Assembly: GCA_947177825.1 (NCBI GenBank)
Contig: CAMWWA010000068.1
Span: 1 to 6,891, forward strand
Reading direction: 5' to 3'
Length of the DNA: 6,891 nt
Origin: an uncultured Clostridia bacterium
Lineage (GTDB): Bacteria > Bacillota > Clostridia > Christensenellales > Borkfalkiaceae
Under the pieces are notes generated by a model. It had not been told where the DNA came from and did not search any database. It saw nothing but the letters and a program-made list of their open reading frames with translations. A program made the translations under genes and the position numbers. Numbering within the stretch: the first letter of the stretch is position 1; every line of letters starts with the position of its first letter. Below are positions 1 to 4,366 of this stretch, piece after piece.

Positions 1-17
1 ATGATAAAGAGGCAACT

Positions 18-1199
18 TTGAAACGAAAGAAGAAATCGGCCTGGACGAAGCGTAGGCACGCAAGGGTATTCGCTTTGTTGCGCCCCGTTTTGCGTTTATA
101 TTTCAGACTGAGGTACAATTTTAAAGCACAGCCTAGCGGGCTTGAAAAGGGTGCATATCTGATAATATCCAACCATCAGACTACAATGGACCCTTTTTTG
201 CTTTCACTGTCCTTCCGTTTTCCCGTTTATTTCGTAGCCTCCGACGATTTGTTCAATCTTAAAGTTTCGCCTCTTATAAAATATCTGGTTGCACCCATTC
301 CCAAAAGCAAGTCTTTGTGCGACGTAGCCGCGATGATGGGCGTATTAAAGGTAATAAAGGAAGGCGGAGCGGTAGGGATTTTCCCCGAGGGCAACCGCAC
401 GATTTCGGGCGGTCAGTGGGAGATGACCGACGCAATAGCAAAGCTTGCAAAGCGGCTGAAAGTGCCCCTTGTAATCTACAACGTCTGCGGCGGATACGGA
501 ACCGACCCGCGCTGGGGACGTTCGATAAGAAAAGGTCGCGCCTCGGGCGGAGTGCGCATAATAGTTTCCGTTGAAGAGCTTGCGGCGCTGAGCAACGAAC
601 AGCTTTTCGGTTTAATTAAGGAAGAGCTTTATGTAAACGACGCCGATACGGGCGTAGCTTTCCGCAGCAGAAAGCGCGCGGAATTTATCGAACGCGCACT
701 GTATATGTGCCCAGTTTGCCGCGGCGTTTCCACAATAGTATCGCATAAATACAAATTCAGATGCAGACAATGCGGCACGGAAGCTTCTTACACCGAAAAG
801 CTTTCGATATCCCCTGCGGTTGCGGGCTTCGGGCGTATTTACGATTGGTACGAGTGGGAGAGAAAGGAAATAGTTAAATCGGTTGAGGAAGGTTTACGGA
901 TTGAGGACGACAGCATCCTGTTCCGCGAAAGCGTTAAATTAAAAAAGAAGAAAAAGCTTGACGGCAACAGAGTGAGTATCGACAAAGACAGCCTTAAAAT
1001 TTATAACGGCGATAGCGCACAGTCGTTTCCGTTGACGGAAATTACGGCGTTGACTATGGTCGGTAAGAAGAAATTCAATTTTTACTACCAGGACAAAATT
1101 TTGCAGGTTAAAGGAAATAAGCGTTTTTGCGCCGTCAAATACGTTCATATATTCGACGGTTTGCGGCAGACGGACGGCGGAGATACAAAGGAGAATTAA
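18..1199 (+). CDS. PlsC-type 1-acylglycerol-3-phosphate acyltransferase with zinc ribbon and C-terminal extension
   Basis: Probable membrane-associated acyltransferase that moves an acyl chain onto lysophosphatidate or a similar acceptor in phospholipid synthesis. Seen in the 393-residue product: the acyltransferase block I motif NHQTTMDP (residues 52-59, catalytic pair H53 and D58) and the substrate-binding block FPEGNRT (122-128), preceded by a very basic N terminus. Bacterial PlsC proteins are usually about 200-250 residues; this one continues with a CPVC...CRQC zinc ribbon (C231, C234, C249, C252) and a beta-rich, lysine-rich region (about 290-385) that could be a PH/GRAM-like fold (inference). 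Start: TTG at 18 follows AAAGAGG (6-12) by five bases. The frame is open back to position 3, however, so a start left of the window is possible. It is the first gene of a row, one base from the next gene. The acyltransferase family is firm; acceptor and donor are unknown. Confidence 0.88.
   Translation: MKRKKKSAWTKRRHARVFALLRPVLRLYFRLRYNFKAQPSGLEKGAYLIISNHQTTMDPFLLSLSFRFPVYFVASDDLFNLKVSPLIKYLVAPIPKSKSLCDVAAMMGVLKVIKEGGAVGIFPEGNRTISGGQWEMTDAIAKLAKRLKVPLVIYNVCGGYGTDPRWGRSIRKGRASGGVRIIVSVEELAALSNEQLFGLIKEELYVNDADTGVAFRSRKRAEFIERALYMCPVCRGVSTIVSHKYKFRCRQCGTEASYTEKLSISPAVAGFGRIYDWYEWERKEIVKSVEEGLRIEDDSILFRESVKLKKKKKLDGNRVSIDKDSLKIYNGDSAQSFPLTEITALTMVGKKKFNFYYQDKILQVKGNKRFCAVKYVHIFDGLRQTDGGDTKEN
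1187..1193 (+). promoter_or_regulatory. Strong Shine-Dalgarno site for the GltS-like gene
   Basis: AAAGGAG lies inside the last codons of the acyltransferase gene, seven bases before the ATG at 1201. It fixes that start and indicates co-translation or translational coupling with the upstream gene, since only one base separates stop and start. Confidence 0.85.
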
Positions 1200-1200
1200 A

Positions 1201-2691
1201 ATGGATTCATCAGCATTTAGCACATGGGCGTTTATAATAATAATCGCCATTCTGTTGGCGGCGTTGCTGCTCACGAATATCTTAAAGCGATTTATTCCCT
1301 TTTTGAACAAGTCGCTTATTCCCAGCTCGGTTCTGGGCGGCATCATTCTGCTTATAATTTCGACCATAGTTTACTACTGCGTAGACCATAAGTACCTTTT
1401 CGATTTGTTCTATCCGCAGGCGGAGGCAGGTATGCACCAGGGCATGAACGTGCTCGAAATCATCACGTATCATTGCCTCGGCATAGGCTTTGTTGCTATG
1501 GGTATGCGCACCAACAAAAAGAAGCTTACCAAGCAGAGGGTGGGCGAAGTGGTGAATACCGGCATTACGACGGTAAGCGGCTATTTCGTGCAGGTAATTA
1601 TCGGTCTTGTGGTAACGCTTCTGTGCGTCGAGGTTTTACACGTTTCGGGGCTTATCGACGCGTCGGGCATACTGCTTGCCTTCGGTTTCGGTCAGGGTAC
1701 GGGGCAGGCGCTCAATTACGGCAATATCTTCTCTAAACCCGAATACGGTATGGAAGGCGGCGGCAACTTCGGTCTTACCATTGCGGCAATCGGCTTTTTG
1801 GTCGCGTGTATCGTCGGCGTAATATATATAAACGTACTGCGCCGCAAGGGTATCGTCAAAGTTAAGAGCGAAGAGGAGAAAAATACTCTGTTAGATTACG
1901 AGGACGAGAACGAAATCCCCCACGTTGCCTCTTTGGACAAGTTCACCGTGCAGGTTGCGATAGTGTTTGCAATCTATGCCGTATCCTACGTCATTATGTG
2001 GGGTCTGGGCACGTTGATTCCCTTTTTAAAGAACGTCCTTTTCGGCTTCAATTTCCTTATAGGCGTGCTTTTGACCATTCCCGTAAAGGCTGTTGTAAAC
2101 AAGCTTGAAGCCAAGGGCTTTATAAAGAAAAAGATAGTCAACAACTTTATGATGGCGCGAATAGGCGGTTTCGCATTCGATATGATGATAGTTGCGGGCG
2201 TTGCCGCAATTCAGATACCGCTTCTCAATAACCATTGGTGGGTACTTGTAATTTTAGCGGTTCTGGGCGGTCTTGGCACGTTCTTCTACGTTTTCTTCGT
2301 CTGCAAAAATCTTTTCCCCGCATACAGACACGAGCAGTTTTTGGCAATGTTCGGCATGCTTACGGGCACGGCGAGCACGGGTATGATACTGCTTCGTGAA
2401 ATCGACGGAAGCTATAAAACACCCGCAAGCGAAAATTTGGTTTTCCAGAACCTGCCCGCAATGGTGTTGGGCGTACCGCTTATGTTCCTTGCCGAATATG
2501 CGGCAAAGGGTATGGTAGAGTCGTGTATAACCCTTGCGATAGTCGTAGTGTACGGCGTCGCGCTGAACGTCGCTTTGTTCCGCAGCAAAATTTTCAAAAA
2601 GAGGCAGAAGGCTGCGCAAACCGACGGCGGCGCGGACGGCACGGAAGGTGCGCAAACCGCGGACGATACGAATGAAAACGACAACAAATAA
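1201..2691 (+). CDS. GltS-like sodium/glutamate (organic anion) symporter, ESS family
   Basis: Polytopic inner-membrane carrier, 496 residues, resembling sodium:glutamate symporters of the ESS (GltS) family. About ten to eleven hydrophobic segments are visible (roughly 9-28, 40-60, 86-101, 121-145, 190-213, 248-275, 279-298, 319-340, 346-368, 414-433, 437-458). Two glycine-rich, weakly hydrophobic stretches fit the family's paired re-entrant loops: GFGQGTGQALNYG (161-173) and GMLTGTASTGM (385-395). The LIPSSVLGG turn (39-47) at the start of segment 2 is also GltS-like. A charged cytosolic loop (215-245) splits the two halves, as expected for an inverted-repeat transporter. The last 35 residues are a soluble, Asp/Gly/Thr-rich tail absent from the compact Escherichia coli GltS. 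Substrate could be glutamate or another dicarboxylate or amino acid; sequence does not decide. It is co-directional with flanking genes, probably the same operon. Confidence 0.8.
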   Translation: MDSSAFSTWAFIIIIAILLAALLLTNILKRFIPFLNKSLIPSSVLGGIILLIISTIVYYCVDHKYLFDLFYPQAEAGMHQGMNVLEIITYHCLGIGFVAMGMRTNKKKLTKQRVGEVVNTGITTVSGYFVQVIIGLVVTLLCVEVLHVSGLIDASGILLAFGFGQGTGQALNYGNIFSKPEYGMEGGGNFGLTIAAIGFLVACIVGVIYINVLRRKGIVKVKSEEEKNTLLDYEDENEIPHVASLDKFTVQVAIVFAIYAVSYVIMWGLGTLIPFLKNVLFGFNFLIGVLLTIPVKAVVNKLEAKGFIKKKIVNNFMMARIGGFAFDMMIVAGVAAIQIPLLNNHWWVLVILAVLGGLGTFFYVFFVCKNLFPAYRHEQFLAMFGMLTGTASTGMILLREIDGSYKTPASENLVFQNLPAMVLGVPLMFLAEYAAKGMVESCITLAIVVVYGVALNVALFRSKIFKKRQKAAQTDGGADGTEGAQTADDTNENDNK

Positions 2692-2712
2692 CCGATTATT
2701 TGTCGCACGGCT

Positions 2713-3495
2713 ATGGAAACTTTTATAATTATCCTCGTAACCTTTTTTGCAGGTATGGGGGCGGGTTTAGGAACGGGCTTTGCAGGTATGAGCGCGGCGG
2801 CGGTAATCGCGCCTATGCTCACCGTGTTTTTGGGGCTCGACTTTAATATGGCGGTGGGCATCGCCCTTGCTTCCGACGTGCTTGCAAGCGCCGTTTCGGC
2901 AATTACGTACGGACGGAACAAGAATATAGACGTTAAAAACGGTTCTATAATGATGGCGTGCGTACTCGCCTTTACGGTGCTGGGCAGCTATATTTCAAGC
3001 CTCGTGCCGTCAACCGCAATGGGCAACGTTTCCGCAATAATAACCGTTATAATGGGAATCAGATTCCTCGTGCGCCCCTTAATGACTACCAAGGAAAAGA
3101 TGCTTTCGGTGTCAAAAGCAAGGCGCATAACGGGCTCGGTAATAGGCGGAGCGCTAATCGGGTTCGTGTGCGGCTTCGTCGGTGCGGGCGGCGGAATGAT
3201 GATGCTCATTATTCTTACCGTAGTGCTCGGGTTCGAGTTGAAAACGGCAATCGGCACAAGCGTATTTATTATGACTTTCACCGCGCTTACAGGCGCCCTT
3301 TCGCACTTTTTAATAGGCGGTGAGCGGCCGGATTGGCTTGTTCTGGGGCTGTGCGTGGGCTTTACGTTTATCTGGGCGCAGATAGCCGCAATTATCGCAA
3401 ACAAGGTAAACCCCAAAACGTTGAACCGTTTGCTCGGCGCAATTCTCGTCGTGCTCGGCGCGGTGATAATCGTATTTGCAATAGTTGTACGATAA
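2713..3495 (+). CDS. TauE/SafE family membrane permease (DUF81-type)
   Basis: 260-residue membrane protein of the sulfite exporter TauE/SafE family; members move sulfite, sulfoacetate, sulfolactate or other small organic anions. The duplicated family architecture is visible. The N half has GLGTGFAGMSAAAVIAP (18-34) followed by GLDFNMAVGIALASDV (41-56). The C half repeats it with GFVGAGGGMMMLIIL (154-168) followed by GFELKTAIGTSVFIM (173-187). Seven to eight hydrophobic segments and a basic loop near 120-140 fit the family, and the length is typical. It begins 21 bases after the GltS-like stop, in the same reading frame, with no recognisable ribosome site, so translation may rely on coupling. 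The next in-frame ATG (residue 15) would cut the first membrane segment, so 2713 is preferred. Substrate unknown; the neighbour carrier suggests an anion import/export pair (inference). Confidence 0.88.
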   Translation: METFIIILVTFFAGMGAGLGTGFAGMSAAAVIAPMLTVFLGLDFNMAVGIALASDVLASAVSAITYGRNKNIDVKNGSIMMACVLAFTVLGSYISSLVPSTAMGNVSAIITVIMGIRFLVRPLMTTKEKMLSVSKARRITGSVIGGALIGFVCGFVGAGGGMMMLIILTVVLGFELKTAIGTSVFIMTFTALTGALSHFLIGGERPDWLVLGLCVGFTFIWAQIAAIIANKVNPKTLNRLLGAILVVLGAVIIVFAIVVR

Positions 3496-3508
3496 ACAGT
3501 AATTTAGC

Positions 3509-3514
3509 GGAGGA
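3509..3514 (+). promoter_or_regulatory. Shine-Dalgarno site of the lipoprotein gene
   Basis: GGAGGA, eight bases before ATG 3523, supports that start. It contrasts with the missing site in front of the TauE-like gene just upstream. Confidence 0.85.
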
Positions 3515-3522
3515 ATTTTTTA

Positions 3523-3930
3523 ATGAAAAAAGCATTTATAACAATAGTGGCCTGCATAATAGCTATTTTAACCCTGATGTTAACGGCTTGCAGTGATGAT
3601 AAAAACGGAACATATTATCCAACAAACGAAGAAATTCAAACCAATTTAGAGAATGCAGGATATACAACTTGCTTTACTGACTCTCAAACCGCTTGGGGCG
3701 GATATGCAATTAAAGATGAAGATGAAAATGAATATATTTATTTTTGCAGACCAAAGACTAAAGATGATTGTGAATACTATTATAATTTATATGAAAAGAA
3801 CTGTAAAAACTACGATGTCATCGTAAAAATTGAAAACGATAAAAAATTTGGAAATATTGTTTATTGCGGAACAGAAAACGCAATAAAAGCGTCGGGCATA
3901 AAAGTAGTTGAAGTTAAGGTCAAAGTATAG
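3523..3930 (+). CDS. Small cysteine-rich lipoprotein of unknown function
   Basis: 135-residue protein with a lipoprotein signal peptide: MKKAF start, hydrophobic stretch 5-20 and lipobox L-T-A-C (20-23), so C23 should be lipidated and the protein anchored to the outer face of the membrane. The mature part (24-135) is acidic in its first half, has many Tyr, Asp, Glu and Asn residues, and contains five more cysteines (50, 75, 83, 94, 115), more than most small extracytoplasmic lipoproteins. The pattern NLENAGY (41-47) and the ending VVEVKVKV suggest a small alpha/beta fold. I recognise no family. The gene is clearly AT-richer than its neighbours: 15 of 60 bases are G or C in 3721-3780, against 32 of 60 in 1681-1740 of the symporter gene. 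That hints at separate origin. It lies 27 bases after the TauE-like gene and just before the terminator. Confidence 0.85.
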   Translation: MKKAFITIVACIIAILTLMLTACSDDKNGTYYPTNEEIQTNLENAGYTTCFTDSQTAWGGYAIKDEDENEYIYFCRPKTKDDCEYYYNLYEKNCKNYDVIVKIENDKKFGNIVYCGTENAIKASGIKVVEVKVKV

Positions 3931-3957
3931 TTTTTAAATTTCAATTTAGCGTAGAAT

Positions 3958-3996
3958 AGTCGAATTACTTTTTACAGTAAATTCGGCTTTTTTATT
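3958..3996 (+). terminator. Intrinsic terminator ending the plus-strand gene row
   Basis: The left arm 3958-3969 pairs with 3976-3988: nine outer pairs including one G-U, a single bulged A, then three inner pairs. Loop is 3970-3975. A run of six T (3988-3993) and further T follow on the plus strand. There is no T run on the other side, so it acts for the plus strand only, 27 bases after the lipoprotein stop. Confidence 0.85.
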
Positions 3997-4015
3997 GTAA
4001 AAAATAATCAGTTAT

Positions 4016-4032
4016 TGGTGCACCGTAAGGAA
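4016..4032. repeat. Direct repeat copy A: detached copy of the tRNA-Arg 3' end
   Basis: TGGTGCACCGTAAGGAA here is identical, base for base, to 4145-4161. On the minus strand it reads as the last 17 bases of the tRNA gene, from the T-stem through the acceptor strand and discriminator to CCA. Bases on both sides differ (4015 versus 4144, 4033 versus 4162), so the repeat is exactly 17 bases with an offset of 129. Confidence 0.9.
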
Positions 4033-4103
4033 ATACTACGCTTCGCTCCGTGCGGCTGCCTATGGCAGACGGGCGAATCCGTAGGGATTTTCATATCTTA
4101 CGG
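4023..4103. repeat. Long imperfect palindrome (possible structured RNA or repeat element)
   Basis: Nested complementary segments form one extended hairpin. CCGTAAG 4023-4029 pairs with 4097-4103, GAAA 4030-4033 with 4089-4092, CTACG 4036-4040 with 4080-4084, TTCGC 4042-4046 with 4073-4077, CCGT 4048-4051 with 4069-4072, and CTGCC 4056-4060 with 4064-4068, around a TAT loop. That is about 30 base pairs with small bulges. The outer arm lies within the tRNA-end repeat. No T run follows on either strand, so it is not an ordinary terminator. No coding sequence fits. It could be a REP/MITE-like repeat, a small RNA, or a folded recombination site; which one cannot be told here. Confidence 0.75.
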
Positions 4104-4105
4104 CA

Positions 4106-4142
4106 TAACAAAACCGCCTAAGGCAAAAGCCTTGGGCGGTTT
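4106..4142 (-). terminator. Intrinsic terminator of tRNA-Arg
   Basis: A 14-pair stem (4111-4124 with 4129-4142, one G-U pair) closes a four-base loop. On the minus strand the hairpin is followed by TTTTGTTAT, the first three T overlapping the stem base. It begins two bases beyond the encoded CCA end of the tRNA, which makes it the tRNA terminator. Confidence 0.85.
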
Positions 4143-4144
4143 CG

Positions 4145-4161
4145 TGGTGCACCGTAAGGAA
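4145..4161. repeat. Direct repeat copy B inside the tRNA 3' end
   Basis: The resident copy of the 17-base repeat, covering CCA, discriminator, the 3' acceptor strand and the 3' T-stem strand of tRNA-Arg. This is the part of a tRNA gene commonly used as an attachment site by integrating elements (established knowledge). Confidence 0.9.
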
Positions 4162-4221
4162 TTCGAATCCCTAGCCTTTGGTTCCGTAGACCAACGCTCT
4201 ATCCAGTTGAGCTAACGGTGC
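4145..4221 (-). tRNA. tRNA-Arg (anticodon ACG)
   Basis: Reads on the minus strand as a full 77-base tRNA. Acceptor is GCACCGT/ACGGTGC with seven perfect pairs; D stem is GCTC/GAGC with GG in the loop; anticodon stem is TTGGT/ACCAA with loop CTACGGA; variable loop AGGCT; T stem AGGGA/TCCTT with loop TTCGAAT; discriminator A; CCA encoded at 4145-4147. The anticodon ACG (4185-4187) would be edited to ICG by TadA and read CGU, CGC and CGA arginine codons (established for bacteria). One oddity is that the usually conserved G53-C61 pair of the T stem is A-T, and position 50-64 is G-T. It has its own promoter and terminator. Confidence 0.97.
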
Positions 4222-4253
4222 GTTTATTTACTGCTCTTTCAAACAGCTTTATT

Positions 4254-4282
4254 ATTTTACTAAATATATTTTTCTTTGTCAA
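4254..4282 (-). promoter_or_regulatory. Sigma-70/SigA-type promoter of tRNA-Arg
   Basis: On the minus strand a perfect -35 box TTGACA (4277-4282) is followed after 17 bases by TAAAAT (4254-4259), one base off the TATAAT consensus. Transcription would start near 4247, giving a leader of about 25 bases before the tRNA 5' end at 4221. The AT-rich stretch upstream could act as an UP element. Confidence 0.9.
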
Positions 4283-4297
4283 TTACTTTTGAAACGG

Positions 4298-4315
4298 TTT
4301 AATAAATTTATTAAA
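4298..4315. repeat. Perfect 18-base AT palindrome upstream of the tRNA promoter
   Basis: TTTAATAAATTTATTAAA is its own reverse complement. It lies 15 bases upstream of the tRNA -35 box and just after the hairpin ending the large minus-strand gene. It could be an UP element, a binding site for a dimeric protein, or chance in AT-rich DNA. Confidence 0.6.
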
Positions 4316-4349
4316 GCATAAGGCGCAACGCGGAAAACCGCGTTGCGCC
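4316..4349 (-). terminator. Hairpin terminator of the large minus-strand gene
   Basis: A perfect 12-pair GC-rich stem (4322-4333 with 4338-4349) with a four-base loop lies 17 bases after the stop codon at 4367. The minus-strand tail TTATGCTTTAAT is only moderately T-rich, while the plus-strand side has CTCATTTTTG, so the signal may work in both directions. It insulates the tRNA promoter from read-through. Confidence 0.7.
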
Positions 4350-4366
4350 CTCATTTTTGTTTGGCT

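Larger units (their letters stand above)
3931..4366. other. 436-base region without protein genes
   Basis: From left to right it holds the plus-strand terminator, the detached tRNA-end repeat with its palindrome, the tRNA terminator, tRNA-Arg, the tRNA promoter, the 18-base AT palindrome and the terminator hairpin of the minus-strand gene. I see no credible small protein gene: a 66-codon plus-strand frame at 4015-4215 runs through the palindrome and antisense to the tRNA. Confidence 0.85.

Noticed and set aside
1..21. Possible end of an upstream gene, with TGA at 19-21 overlapping the TTG start
   Set aside because: Only seven codons are visible and they carry no recognisable sequence. The overlap would fit an operon but cannot be shown from this window.
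2412..2921. 169-codon minus-strand frame over the junction of the two transporter genes
   Set aside because: Both genes on the other strand have clear family motifs and membrane segments; the antisense product is a low-complexity Ala/Pro/Ser shadow.
4016..4103. A second, degenerate tRNA gene ending in CCA on the minus strand
   Set aside because: The seven-pair outer stem followed by TGCACCA looks tRNA-like, but no D, anticodon or T arms can be placed; the interior is one long hairpin. The spacing from stem to CCA is also wrong.
4016..4161. CRISPR array or tandem repeat array
   Set aside because: Only two copies exist, the 112-base spacing is too long for a CRISPR spacer, and one copy is a functional part of the tRNA.
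4015..4215. 66-codon plus-strand reading frame across the palindrome and tRNA
   Set aside because: It runs antisense through the whole tRNA and repeat, starts with GTG or TTG-type codons without a ribosome site, and its composition follows the RNA structure. It is an accidental frame.
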